Positions 36,184 through 45,393 of a stretch of DNA of 64,000 bases are shown here, piece by piece (position 1 is the stretch's first letter; each line of letters starts with the position of its first letter). A model generated the notes under the pieces. It was not told where the DNA came from, made no database searches, and saw only the letters and a list, made by a program, of their open reading frames with translations. The translations under genes were made by a program, and so were the position numbers. The DNA comes from Massilia eburnea (GTDB lineage: Bacteria; Pseudomonadota; Gammaproteobacteria; Burkholderiales; Burkholderiaceae_D): contig NZ_WNKX01000005.1 in assembly GCF_009720745.1 (NCBI RefSeq), positions 186,001-250,000 on the forward strand, written 5' to 3'.

Positions 36184-37247
36184 AGACCATCGTGATGCTG
36201 GGGACGGGGATGGACACCATGGGCGGCATCGCTTCCGTGGTGAGGGTGTATGAAGAAGCCGGCATGCTGCGGCGTTTTGGCGTGCGCTATCTCGCGACGC
36301 ACTGCGACGGCAGCAAATGGCGCAAGCTGCGCGTGATGCTGGCGGCGTATGCGGCGTTCTGCTGGATGCTGCTGCGGGGCCGCGTGGGACTAATGCATGT
36401 GCACCTGGCTTCCCGCGCAAGCTTCTGGCGCAAGTCGGGCTTCTTCCTGCTGGCGTTTGCGGCGCGGGTGCCGGCCATCCTGCACTTGCATGGGGCGGAG
36501 TTCGCGCGCTTCTATGGCGAGGAATGCGGTCCATGGCGCAAGCGCTTCGTGCGCTTCATTTTCGACCGCAGCGCAAGGGTGGTGGTGCTGTCCGAAGCCT
36601 GGCGCTGCTGGGTGCAGGGCATGTCGAGCAACCCGCACGTGGAGGCGATTTACAACCCGGTCCTGCTGCCGGCGGCCAGCGCGTGGGAAGAACGGCGGCG
36701 CGGCGCGGTGCTGTCGCTGGGGCGGCTGGGCCGGCGCAAGGGAAGCTATGACTTGCTGCAGGCGGCCGCGCGCATCGCGCCGCAGGTGTCGGGCCTGGAA
36801 TTGCGGCTGGGCGGGGATGGCGAACTTGACGCTGTGCGCGAACGGGCGGCGCAGCTGGGGCTGGCGGGGCAGCTCAACCTGCTTGGCTGGGTCGGTGCGG
36901 AAGGGCGGCGGCAGCAGCTGGCGCTGGCTTCGCTGTATGCGCTGCCTTCCTATAACGAGGGCTTGCCAATGAGCGTGCTGGAGGCGATGGCGGCTGGCTT
37001 GCCGGTCCTGGCAACGCCGGTGGGCGGGATCCCGGAGGCGGTGGCCGATGGCGTCGAGGGCTTCCTCGTCGCTCCGGGCGATGTCGAGGCGCTGGCGGCG
37101 CGGCTGGCGCAACTGCTGGAAGACGATGCGCTGGCGCGGCGCATGGGGGAGGCGGCGCGGCGCAAGGTGGAATCCACCTTCTGCAGCGATGCCGTGTTGC
37201 CGCGCGTGGAGCGGCTGTATCGCGAACTGGGGTTCATGCCGCAATGA
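36180..37247 (+). CDS. glycosyltransferase family 4 protein
   Basis: 355 residues. The acceptor domain opens with LGTGMDTMGGIASVV, a glycine-rich loop typical of GT4. The donor domain has VLSLGRLGRRKGSYDLL, LRLGGDGELDAV and the canonical SYNEGLPMSVLEAMAAGLP loop with the paired glutamates that bind the nucleotide sugar. HLHGAEFARFYGEE lies at the acceptor site. It overlaps the CapK-like stop (ATGA) and the next start likewise, so it is tightly coupled in the second EPS unit. Confidence 0.88.
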   Translation: MKTIVMLGTGMDTMGGIASVVRVYEEAGMLRRFGVRYLATHCDGSKWRKLRVMLAAYAAFCWMLLRGRVGLMHVHLASRASFWRKSGFFLLAFAARVPAILHLHGAEFARFYGEECGPWRKRFVRFIFDRSARVVVLSEAWRCWVQGMSSNPHVEAIYNPVLLPAASAWEERRRGAVLSLGRLGRRKGSYDLLQAAARIAPQVSGLELRLGGDGELDAVRERAAQLGLAGQLNLLGWVGAEGRRQQLALASLYALPSYNEGLPMSVLEAMAAGLPVLATPVGGIPEAVADGVEGFLVAPGDVEALAARLAQLLEDDALARRMGEAARRKVESTFCSDAVLPRVERLYRELGFMPQ

Positions 37248-39229
37248 CTGCACTGGCCTGGAAGATCAACCGCCTCAAGCTGATGGGGCCCGGGGAAGTC
37301 GCTTGGCGCGTGCGCCAGCTGGCTTGGCGGAAAGCCGTCGCAATGGGACTGGGGCTGGCGAATTACCCGCCGGCGCCGGCGCTGGGGCGATTTGGCGCCA
37401 GCTTTCTCGCTGCGTCCGGTGCGGCCCCGGCGGGAGCGCTCCCGCCGGGGATCGATGCGGCGGCCCTGTGCCGGGCGGCGGATGGGCTGCTGGCCGGGCG
37501 CTGGAATGTGTTTGCGCTGCGCGATGCGGCGCTGGGCTTTCCGCCGCAATGGAATCGCGATCCGCGTACTGGAATGGCGGCCCCGATGGCGCCGGGGCCT
37601 TCGATCGATTACCGCGACGCGTCCGTGGTGGGCGACATCAAGTACTTGTGGGAGCCGAGCCGCCACCTGGAACTGGTGACGCTGGCCCAGGCCTGGCGCT
37701 GCAGCGGCGACGCCAGATACAAGGACGGTGCGCGCACGCTGCTGCTGTCCTGGCTGGACCAGTGCCCCTATCCGCATGGCGTGCACTGGGCCAGTTCGCT
37801 GGAACTTGGCGTGCGCCTGCTGAACTGGTGCGCCGCCTGGCAACTGCTCGAGGGCGACATCGACGGCGACTGGCGCCAGCGCTGGCTGAATGCCGTCTAC
37901 AAGCATTGCCACTTCATCAGCCGCCACCTGTCGCGCCATTCTTCCGCCAACAATCATTTGCTGGGCGAGTACATGGGGCTTTACATGGCCAGCCTGCAAT
38001 GGCCGTGCTGGCCGGAGAGCGCGCGCTGGCGCACGATGGCGGAGCGCGGCCTGCGCGAGCAGGGCTTGCAGCAGAACTGGGAAGATGGCGTGAACAAGGA
38101 GCAAGCCGTCTACTATCACCACGAGGTCATGGACATGATGCTCCTGTGCCAGCTTGCCGCACGGGCCAATGGCAGCAGCTTCCCCGCGGACTGGCTATTG
38201 CGCCTGGAGCGGATGGCGGAATTCCTTGCTGCACTGATGGACACGGGCGGCAACGTACCGATGATCGGCGATGCGGACGACGCCCGCATGCTGCGCCTGG
38301 ACGCGGCGGGCATGCCGCCCTATCGCTCGCTGCTGGCCAGCGCCGCCTTGCTGTTCGGGCGCGCGGACTTCAAAGCCAAGGCAGGCGCGCTGGATGACCG
38401 CAACCGCTGGCTGTTCGGCGATGCCGAGGTGCGCTGGGCCGCCTTGCCGGATCCGGCGCCCGGCGCCGCCGAGCAGCCGCGCATGGCCTTCCCCCACGGC
38501 GGCTACTACCTGCTCGGCAAGGATTTCGGCACGCCGCAAGAAGTACGCATGGTGGCCGACTGCGGCGCCCTGGGTTACCTCTCCCTTGCCGCGCACGGCC
38601 ATGCCGATGCGCTGTCGTTCACGCTGTCGATGGGCGGCGAGGAAATGCTGGTCGATCCCGGAACCTTCGCCTATCACACGCAGCGTGAATGGCGCGATTA
38701 CTTCCGCAGCACGGCGGCCCACAACACGGTGCAGGTGGATGGCCAGGACCAGTCGCAGATCGGCGGCAATTTCATGTGGCTGCACAAGGCGCGCGCCACG
38801 CTGCTGGGGCATGAACCCGGACAATTTTTTGCAGGAAAGCATGATGGCTATATGCGCTTGCGCGACCCGGTCATGCACGAGCGCGTGATCCGCTTCGACG
38901 CCAAACGGAACACGGTGATTGTTGAAGATACCCTAGAATGTTTTGGTGAGCACGAGGTAGCGCTGCACTGGCATTTTGCCGAAGGCTGCCAGGCCGAAAC
39001 TGCTGGGCAGACATTGCATATGGCCAAGCGCAGCAAGGGTTTGCTCATGTCATGCCGGTTCGGAGACGGACCGCAACTCTATTGCGCCAGCACGGCGCCA
39101 ATCGCGGGATGGATCTCGCGCACTTTTGACAGCAAAGCCGGCATGACGACTGCGGTGTGGCGCGGAACGATACGCGGCAGCACCACGATCGTGACCGAGA
39201 TTGCTTTACTTGAAGGAGCGTCATCGTGA
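37244..39229 (+). CDS. heparinase II/III / alginate lyase-like protein
   Basis: 661 residues. An N-terminal alpha/alpha-toroid domain carries WEPSRHLELVTLAQAWR and SSANNHLLGEYMGLYMA; the C-terminal heparinase II/III beta-sandwich carries AAHGHADALSFTLSMGG, FRSTAAHNTVQVDGQDQS and GGYYLLGKDFG. The His/Tyr residues expected for beta-elimination of uronates are present. No clear signal peptide is seen, only a basic amphipathic start, so location is uncertain. Such genes are frequent inside EPS operons and may act on polymer or glycolipid intermediates. It lies directly before algD. Confidence 0.83.
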   Translation: MTALAWKINRLKLMGPGEVAWRVRQLAWRKAVAMGLGLANYPPAPALGRFGASFLAASGAAPAGALPPGIDAAALCRAADGLLAGRWNVFALRDAALGFPPQWNRDPRTGMAAPMAPGPSIDYRDASVVGDIKYLWEPSRHLELVTLAQAWRCSGDARYKDGARTLLLSWLDQCPYPHGVHWASSLELGVRLLNWCAAWQLLEGDIDGDWRQRWLNAVYKHCHFISRHLSRHSSANNHLLGEYMGLYMASLQWPCWPESARWRTMAERGLREQGLQQNWEDGVNKEQAVYYHHEVMDMMLLCQLAARANGSSFPADWLLRLERMAEFLAALMDTGGNVPMIGDADDARMLRLDAAGMPPYRSLLASAALLFGRADFKAKAGALDDRNRWLFGDAEVRWAALPDPAPGAAEQPRMAFPHGGYYLLGKDFGTPQEVRMVADCGALGYLSLAAHGHADALSFTLSMGGEEMLVDPGTFAYHTQREWRDYFRSTAAHNTVQVDGQDQSQIGGNFMWLHKARATLLGHEPGQFFAGKHDGYMRLRDPVMHERVIRFDAKRNTVIVEDTLECFGEHEVALHWHFAEGCQAETAGQTLHMAKRSKGLLMSCRFGDGPQLYCASTAPIAGWISRTFDSKAGMTTAVWRGTIRGSTTIVTEIALLEGASS

Positions 39230-40536
39230 AGATCAGTATCTTTGGCATGGGCTATGTGGGGGCGGTGTCGGCGGGCTGCCTGGCGGCGGAGGGGCATACG
39301 GTGATTGGCGTCGATCCGAACCGCACCAAGGTTGGACTGATCAATGAAGGCCGCACGCCGATTATCGAGAAGGATATCGGCGAGATGATTGCGGCTGCCG
39401 TGCGCGATGGCCGCCTGCGCGCTACCGAAAGGGTGCGCGATGCAGTCATGGACACTGAGATTTCGCTGGTGTGCGTGGGCACGCCTTCCCAGCTGAACGG
39501 CAACCTTGACCTGAGCGCGGTGCGCAAGGTGTGCGAGCAGATCGGGAATGCATTGCGCGAGAAAGAGAGCTTCCATGTGGTGGTGGCGCGCAGCACCATG
39601 CTGCCCGGCTCGATGCGGTCGCTCGTGATTCCGACGCTGGAGCATGCGTCGGGCAAGCGTGCGGGTATCGATTTTGGCGTGTGCAGCAATCCCGAATTCC
39701 TGCGCGAGGGAACGGCGGTGCATGACTACCACCATCCGCCCAAGACCGTGGTGGGCGAGACCGACCAGCGTTCGGGGGAATTGCTGCTGCAGCTGTATGC
39801 GGGCATGGATGCGCCGGTGGTGCGCACCGACGTCGAAACGGCGGAAATGGTGAAGTACACCGACAATACCTGGCATGCGCTGAAAGTCGACTTCGCCAAC
39901 GAGATCGGCAATATCTGCAAGGCGGTCGGCATCGACGGCCATGAGGTGATGGAGATCTTCTGCAAGGACACCAAGCTCAATCTCTCGCCGTATTATATGA
40001 AGCCCGGCTTTGCCTTCGGCGGCTCCTGCCTGCCGAAAGACGTGCGGGCCCTGATCTACAAGGCGCGCCAGCTGGACCTGGAACTGCCGCTGCTGAACGC
40101 CATCCTGCCGTCCAACCACAAGCAGGTGGAGAAGGGCTTGAAGATGGTGATGGAAAAACCGGGCAAGAAGGTCGGCATCCTCGGTTTCTCGTTCAAGGCC
40201 GGCACCGACGATCTGCGCGAGTCGCCGCTGGTGGACGTGATCGAGCACCTGATCGGCAAAGGCTATGAGCTCAAGCTGTATGACAAGAACGTGAAACTGG
40301 CGGCGCTGACCGGCGCCAACCAGGACTACATCCTGAACATCATCCCCCACATCTCGCGGCTGATGGTCGATTCCCTGGACGATGTGCTGGCGTTTGCCGA
40401 CACGGTGGTGATCGGCAACGGGGCGCCGGAATTCCAGTCCGTGCCCGAACGGCTGCGGCCAGGACAGCACCTGGTGGACCTGGTGCGGGTCTCCGGCAAG
40501 CAGAGCGAAGGGGCGTACGATGGCATTTGCTGGTAA
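39226..40536 (+). CDS. algD: GDP-mannose 6-dehydrogenase
   Basis: 436 residues, the same length as Pseudomonas AlgD, which it resembles along its whole length, ending in the same GICW. NAD-binding GMGYVGAVSAG lies at residues 7-17, NPEFLREGTAVHDY in the middle and the catalytic Cys268 in FGGSCLPKD. It oxidises GDP-mannose to GDP-mannuronate, the precursor of alginate-type uronic acids. With the GMP/PMI three genes downstream it defines a GDP-mannose/mannuronate branch. The start is GTG 39226, overlapping the previous stop. Confidence 0.93.
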   Translation: MKISIFGMGYVGAVSAGCLAAEGHTVIGVDPNRTKVGLINEGRTPIIEKDIGEMIAAAVRDGRLRATERVRDAVMDTEISLVCVGTPSQLNGNLDLSAVRKVCEQIGNALREKESFHVVVARSTMLPGSMRSLVIPTLEHASGKRAGIDFGVCSNPEFLREGTAVHDYHHPPKTVVGETDQRSGELLLQLYAGMDAPVVRTDVETAEMVKYTDNTWHALKVDFANEIGNICKAVGIDGHEVMEIFCKDTKLNLSPYYMKPGFAFGGSCLPKDVRALIYKARQLDLELPLLNAILPSNHKQVEKGLKMVMEKPGKKVGILGFSFKAGTDDLRESPLVDVIEHLIGKGYELKLYDKNVKLAALTGANQDYILNIIPHISRLMVDSLDDVLAFADTVVIGNGAPEFQSVPERLRPGQHLVDLVRVSGKQSEGAYDGICW

Positions 40537-41749
40537 GCGCAGTGTCCTCATCATCGTCGAAAACCTGCCATCGCCGTTTGACCGGCGGGTATGGCAGGAG
40601 GCGACGACCTTGCACGCCAACGGCTACCAGGTAGCGATCATCTGCCCGACCGGAAAGGGATATGAGGCGCGCTACGAGGAACTGGACGGCATCCATATCT
40701 ACCGCTACAAGCTGCCGATGGAGGCGGAGGGCGCCCTCGGCTATGCCATCGAGTATTCGGCGGCGCTGTTCCATAGTTCGCGGCTGGCCTGGAAAGTGCT
40801 GTTCCGCCATGGCTTTGACGTGATCCATGCCTGCAACCCGCCCGACCTGCTGTTCGTGGTGGGCGCATTTTTCAAATTTTTGCTGGGCAAGCGCTTCCTG
40901 TTCGACCACCACGACATCAATCCGGAGCTTTACGAGGCCAAATTCGGGCGGCGCGATTTCTTCTATAGGCTGATGGTGTGGCTGGAGCGTCTGACCTTCC
41001 GCACTGCCGACGTTTCAATTGCCACCAACGATTCGTACAAGCGCATTGCGGTCGGGCGCGGCGGCATGGACCCGGACAAGGTGTATGTGGTGCGCAGCGG
41101 CCCGAAACTGGACCGGCTGCGGGTCCTGCCTGCGGTGCCGGAGCTGAAGCAGGGGCGGCGCTTCCTGGTCGGCTACGTGGGCGTGATGGGCGCGCAGGAG
41201 GGCATCGACCTGCTGCTGCAAAGCGTGCGCTTCGTGGTGCATGAGATGGGGCGGCACGACGTGCATTTCGGCCTGGTGGGCGGCGGCACGTCGCTGGAGC
41301 AGATGAAGGAACTGGCGTGCGAACTGGGGGTGGCGGATTACGTGACGTTCACCGGCCGGGTGCCCGACCAGCAGCTGCTGGAAATGCTGAATACGGCCGA
41401 TGTATGTGTAAATCCCGACGTCGCCAACGAAATGAACGACAAATCGACCATGAATAAGATCATGGAGTATATGGCATTGGGCAAACCTATAGTACAGTTC
41501 GACCTCACGGAGGGGAGGGTGTCGGCGCAGGAGGCTTCACTCTATGCAGCAAAAAACGATCCTGTCGATTTGGCGCTTAAAATGATTGAATTGCTGGACG
41601 ATCCGGAACGCCGGGCGCGCATGGGCGCGTATGGCCGCAACCGGGTGGTCAATGAACTGGAATGGGAGTACGAGGCCCCGAAGCTGCTGGCAGCTTATGA
41701 ACGCTTGTATTCCGCACCAGCACTGATACTTGAAGAGGACAACCTATGA
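40520..41749 (+). CDS. glycosyltransferase family 4 protein
   Basis: 409 residues. The acceptor domain begins IVENLPSPFDRRVWQEA, a signature of WbuB-like GT4 enzymes, and contains DVIHACNPPDLLF. The donor domain has VGYVGVMGAQEGIDLLL, VTFTGRVPDQQLLEML and MNKIMEYMALGKPIVQFD. It probably completes the EPS repeat unit. It overlaps algD by 17 bp and the following nucleotidyltransferase by four, so expression is coupled. Confidence 0.88.
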   Translation: MAFAGKRSVLIIVENLPSPFDRRVWQEATTLHANGYQVAIICPTGKGYEARYEELDGIHIYRYKLPMEAEGALGYAIEYSAALFHSSRLAWKVLFRHGFDVIHACNPPDLLFVVGAFFKFLLGKRFLFDHHDINPELYEAKFGRRDFFYRLMVWLERLTFRTADVSIATNDSYKRIAVGRGGMDPDKVYVVRSGPKLDRLRVLPAVPELKQGRRFLVGYVGVMGAQEGIDLLLQSVRFVVHEMGRHDVHFGLVGGGTSLEQMKELACELGVADYVTFTGRVPDQQLLEMLNTADVCVNPDVANEMNDKSTMNKIMEYMALGKPIVQFDLTEGRVSAQEASLYAAKNDPVDLALKMIELLDDPERRARMGAYGRNRVVNELEWEYEAPKLLAAYERLYSAPALILEEDNL

Positions 41750-42885
41750 AAGCGATGATTCTGGCGGCCGGGAAAGGCACGCGGGTGCGTCCTTTGACTT
41801 ATGAACTGCCGAAGCCGATGATCCCTATCCTCGGAAAACCGGTGATGGCTTACCTGGTTGAGCATTTGCAGCGCCACGGCGTGAGCGAGATCATGGTCAA
41901 CGTCAGCTACCTGCATGAAAAGATCGAGGAGTATTTCGGCGAGGGGCACCAGTTCGGGGTGCAGATCGGCTATTCCTTCGAGGGCTATACGACGGAGCAG
42001 GGCGAAGTGGTGCCGGAGCCGCTTGGATCGGCCGGCGGCATCAAGAAGATCCAGGAGTTCGGCGGGTTCTTCGACGAGACCGTGGTCGTGCTGTGCGGCG
42101 ACGCGCTGATCGACCTCGATATCAAATCGGCGCTGTACGAGCACCGCCGCAAGGGGGCGATGGCGACCGTCATTACACGTGAAGTGCCGTGGGATAAGGT
42201 GAACAGCTATGGCGTGGTGGTGAGCGATGCCGACGGCCGCGTGCTGGAATTCCAGGAAAAGCCGTCGCGCGACGTGGCCAAGTCCAATTGCGCCAGTACC
42301 GGTATCTACCTGTTCGAGCCTGAGGTGATCGACCTGATCCCGTCGGGCCAGGTGTTCGATATCGGCTCCGAGCTGTTCCCGCTGCTGGCCGAACGCGGCC
42401 TGCCGTTCTACTGCCAGACCCGCAAATTCAACTGGATCGACATCGGCAGCGTCAAGGATTACTGGGAAGTGCTGCAGGGCGTGCTGACCGGCGGCGTGGG
42501 CAATATGGTGGTGCCTGGCGTGCAGGTGGAGGAAGGCGTGTGGGTGGGCCTGAATACCAGCATCGACTGGAACGGCACCAGGATCGTCGGGCCGGTGTAT
42601 ATCGGCTCCGGCTGCCGCATCGAAGCCGGCGCCACCATCATCGGGCCGACCTGGATCGGGCACGGCAGCCACATTTGCAGCGGCGCACGGGTAGTGCGCA
42701 GCGTATTGTTCGAATATACTCGAGTCTTGCCGGAAGGCTCACTCGACGAATTGATCGTATTTAAAGATTACAGCGTTGACCGGGCTGGCGAGATGCGGCA
42801 TGTTTCGCAGGCCGACTGCGGCGGATGGATGAATGCGCGCGACCGCCGCTCGACCCGCCGCATCGCTGAAAACGTTGCTAAATAA
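41746..42885 (+). CDS. NDP-sugar synthase (sugar-1-phosphate nucleotidyltransferase)
   Basis: 379 residues. Residues 1-~240 are a nucleotidyltransferase domain with the activation motif LAAGKGTRVRPLT and PKPMIPILGKP, then CGDALIDLD and FNWIDIGSVKDYW. Residues ~250-345 form a hexapeptide left-handed beta-helix (GVWVGLNTSI, VGPVYIGSGCRIEAGATI). This two-domain plan is that of mannose-1-phosphate guanylyltransferase or glucose-1-phosphate thymidylyl/uridylyltransferase relatives. Since a GMP/PMI follows, it may instead provide another activated sugar. Confidence 0.85.
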   Translation: MKAMILAAGKGTRVRPLTYELPKPMIPILGKPVMAYLVEHLQRHGVSEIMVNVSYLHEKIEEYFGEGHQFGVQIGYSFEGYTTEQGEVVPEPLGSAGGIKKIQEFGGFFDETVVVLCGDALIDLDIKSALYEHRRKGAMATVITREVPWDKVNSYGVVVSDADGRVLEFQEKPSRDVAKSNCASTGIYLFEPEVIDLIPSGQVFDIGSELFPLLAERGLPFYCQTRKFNWIDIGSVKDYWEVLQGVLTGGVGNMVVPGVQVEEGVWVGLNTSIDWNGTRIVGPVYIGSGCRIEAGATIIGPTWIGHGSHICSGARVVRSVLFEYTRVLPEGSLDELIVFKDYSVDRAGEMRHVSQADCGGWMNARDRRSTRRIAENVAK

Positions 42886-42897
42886 ACAACTTTAAAT

Positions 42898-44313
42898 ATG
42901 AAAATATACCCAGTCATCCTGTCCGGCGGCGCCGGTACCCGCCTGTGGCCATTGTCGCGCGCGGCCTTGCCCAAGCAGCTGCTGCCGCTGGTGTCGGACA
43001 AGACGATGCTGCAGGAGACTGTGCGGCGCCTGGCCGGCCGCGAGGGCATGATGGCGCCGCTGGTAGTGTGCGGCAATGAGCACCGTTTCCTGGTGGCCGA
43101 GCAGATGCGCGAGATCGGCGTCAATCCGCTGGGCATCCTGCTGGAACCGGTGGGCCGCAATACGGCGCCGGCCGTTGCCGCCGCGGCCCATTACCTGAAG
43201 GCGATTGATCCGCAAGCGGTGATGCTGGTGCTGCCGGCCGACCATGTCATCCAGGATGTGGATGCGTTTTACGCCGCCATCCAGCGCGCCGCGACGCAGG
43301 TAGAGGGGGGCGCCCTGGCCACCTTCGGCATCGTGCCGACCGCGCCGGAAACCGGCTATGGCTATATCCAGAGCGGCGAAGCCTTGCAGGCCGAAGGCTG
43401 CTTCAAGGTCGCCAAGTTTGTGGAGAAGCCGAACCGCGAAACGGCGCAGGGCTTTATCAACTCCGGCAACTTCTTCTGGAACAGCGGCATGTTCCTGTTC
43501 CGCGCCGATGCCTATCTGAAGGAGCTGGCCCAGTTCCAGCCGGCGATGGCGCAATCGAGTGAAGAGGCCGTGAGCAAGGGCTACCGCGACCTCGATTTCT
43601 GCCGCCTGGATGAAGCGGCATTCACAGCCTGCCCATCGGACTCCATCGATTACGCAGTGATGGAACACACCAGGCTGGCAGTCGTGGTGCCGGCGTCGAT
43701 CGGCTGGAACGACGTGGGTTCCTGGTCGGCGCTGGTGGATGTGCTGGAGGCCGACGGCAATGGCAATGTGACGCGCGGCGACGTGTACACAGATCACGCC
43801 AGCAACTGCCTGGTGCGCGCCGAAGGCCGCATCGTGGCCGCGATCGGCGTACAGGACCTGGTGATCGTGGAGACGTCCGATGCGGTGCTGGTGGCGCACA
43901 AGGACCAGGTGCAGCGCGTGAAGCAGGTGGTCGACCATCTGAAGGCCAATGGCCGCACCGAGCACCTGCATCACACCAAGGTGTACCGCCCTTGGGGCAG
44001 CTACGAAGGCATCGATATGGGCGACCGCTTCCAGGTCAAGCGCATCATCGTCAACCCGGGCGGCAAGCTCTCGCTGCAGATGCACCATCACCGCGCCGAA
44101 CACTGGGTGGTGGTGTCGGGTACGGCGCGCGTGACCTGCGGCGACAAGGTGATGCTGCTGACCGAGAATGAATCGACCTATATCCCGATCGGCATGAACC
44201 ATCGCCTGGAAAATCCGGGCAAGCTTCCCCTGCACCTGATCGAGGTGCAGTCGGGCAGCTACCTGGGCGAAGACGATATCGTGCGCTTTGAGGATGTCTA
44301 TCACCGCGGCTAA
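42898..44313 (+). CDS. mannose-1-phosphate guanylyltransferase/mannose-6-phosphate isomerase
   Basis: 471-residue bifunctional enzyme. The N-terminal domain has LSGGAGTRLWPLSR and the lysine motif FVEKPN; the C-terminal cupin-type isomerase domain (about 345-471) has RPWGSYEGID, QMHHHRAEHWVVVSG and PIGMNHRLENPG. It converts fructose-6-phosphate to mannose-6-phosphate and mannose-1-phosphate to GDP-mannose, feeding AlgD. A phosphomannomutase is not in the window and must be encoded elsewhere. It begins 12 bp after the synthase gene. Confidence 0.93.
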   Translation: MKIYPVILSGGAGTRLWPLSRAALPKQLLPLVSDKTMLQETVRRLAGREGMMAPLVVCGNEHRFLVAEQMREIGVNPLGILLEPVGRNTAPAVAAAAHYLKAIDPQAVMLVLPADHVIQDVDAFYAAIQRAATQVEGGALATFGIVPTAPETGYGYIQSGEALQAEGCFKVAKFVEKPNRETAQGFINSGNFFWNSGMFLFRADAYLKELAQFQPAMAQSSEEAVSKGYRDLDFCRLDEAAFTACPSDSIDYAVMEHTRLAVVVPASIGWNDVGSWSALVDVLEADGNGNVTRGDVYTDHASNCLVRAEGRIVAAIGVQDLVIVETSDAVLVAHKDQVQRVKQVVDHLKANGRTEHLHHTKVYRPWGSYEGIDMGDRFQVKRIIVNPGGKLSLQMHHHRAEHWVVVSGTARVTCGDKVMLLTENESTYIPIGMNHRLENPGKLPLHLIEVQSGSYLGEDDIVRFEDVYHRG

Positions 44314-45289
44314 GCGCTGCGCCTTTGCCGCGCTCCTGCTGCTGGCAGCCGGGGCGCGCGCCCAGATCCTGCCGGCCCAGCTCGGGCTGGTGGTCAACGA
44401 TGACGATCCATCCAGTGTCGCCATTGCCGAGTACTATCGGCAGGCGCGCGGCATTCCAGCGCAGCATGTGGCGCATGTGCGCCTGCCCGATGCCCCGCAC
44501 AAGCTCGATGCTGCGGCCTTCGCCACCCTGAAACAGCAGGTCGACAGCCAGCTGGGGCCCGATGTGCGCGCGGTACTGTTCATGTGGACGGCGCCGTATG
44601 CGGTCGAATGCAACGGGCTGACGGCGGCCTACACGCTGGGCTTCGATGCGGCGCAATGCAGCAGGCCTTGCGGGCCGGGGCGCGCAAATCCCTATTTCAA
44701 TACCAGCCAGCTGCCGCCGGGGATGCGGCTGTCGATGCTGCTGCCGACCACGCCGGAGGCGGTGGCGCGCGCCGTGGTGGACCGGGGCAGGGTGGCCGGC
44801 TTCAGCACGCCGCAGGCGGGCGCCTATTTCCTGCACACCAGCGACAAGGCGCGCAATACCCGGGCGGCCCTGTTTCCGCGCAGCGGGAGCCTTCCCGCGC
44901 GGCGGCTGCAGGTGCATACGCTGCGGCAGGACGTGCTGGAAGGGGCGGACGACATCATCCTCTACCAGACCGGGGCCGCGCGCGTGGACAAGCTGGAGAC
45001 GCTGCACTTCCTGCCTGGCGCGCTGGCCGACCACCTGACATCCTGGGGCGGCGACCTGCTGGGCAGCACGCAGATGAGCAGCCTGCGCTGGCTGGAGGCG
45101 GGCGCCACGGCCAGCTACGGTACGGTCAGCGAACCTTGCAGCCATTGGCAAAAATTCCCCCATCCCGAAGTCCTGTTGCGCCATTACCTCGGCGGCGCGA
45201 CGGCCATCGAAGCGTATTGGCGCAGCGTGGCCTGGCCCGCGCAAGGCGTCTTCATAGGCGAACCGCTGGCCCGGCCCTACCAGCACTGA
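44294..45289 (+). CDS. TIGR03790-type exported protein of unknown function
   Basis: 331 residues with a signal peptide (FAALLLLAAGARA). The mature part starts LGLVVNDDDPSSVAIAEYY, followed by RQARGIPAQHV and LFMWTAPYAVECNGL. It ends with the TSWGGDLLGSTQMSSLRWL, GATASYGTVSEPC and HYLGGATAIEAYW segments that characterise this uncharacterised family of secreted proteins. ATG 44294 overlaps the end of the GMP/PMI gene; TTG 44288 is an alternative start. As last gene of the long EPS unit it may act on or with the exported polymer; no function is established. Confidence 0.75.
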   Translation: MSITAAKRCAFAALLLLAAGARAQILPAQLGLVVNDDDPSSVAIAEYYRQARGIPAQHVAHVRLPDAPHKLDAAAFATLKQQVDSQLGPDVRAVLFMWTAPYAVECNGLTAAYTLGFDAAQCSRPCGPGRANPYFNTSQLPPGMRLSMLLPTTPEAVARAVVDRGRVAGFSTPQAGAYFLHTSDKARNTRAALFPRSGSLPARRLQVHTLRQDVLEGADDIILYQTGAARVDKLETLHFLPGALADHLTSWGGDLLGSTQMSSLRWLEAGATASYGTVSEPCSHWQKFPHPEVLLRHYLGGATAIEAYWRSVAWPAQGVFIGEPLARPYQH

Positions 45290-45296
45290 AGGCATG

Positions 45297-45312
45297 TAGT
45301 CCGTTCGGACTA
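45297..45312. promoter_or_regulatory. perfect palindrome upstream of the nuclease gene
   Basis: TAGTCCG TT CGGACTA, 8 bp after the stop of the TIGR03790 gene and 82 bp before the nuclease ATG, just ahead of a TTGTCA hexamer (45319-45324 region). No T-run follows, so an operator is more likely than a terminator; the regulator is unknown. Confidence 0.4.
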
Positions 45313-45393
45313 ATGGCTTGTCACCGAGTAGTCATACCAAACAGTTAATATGTAAAGAACAATTTTTCTGTGAAAGCACTTTCGGGACAACAC

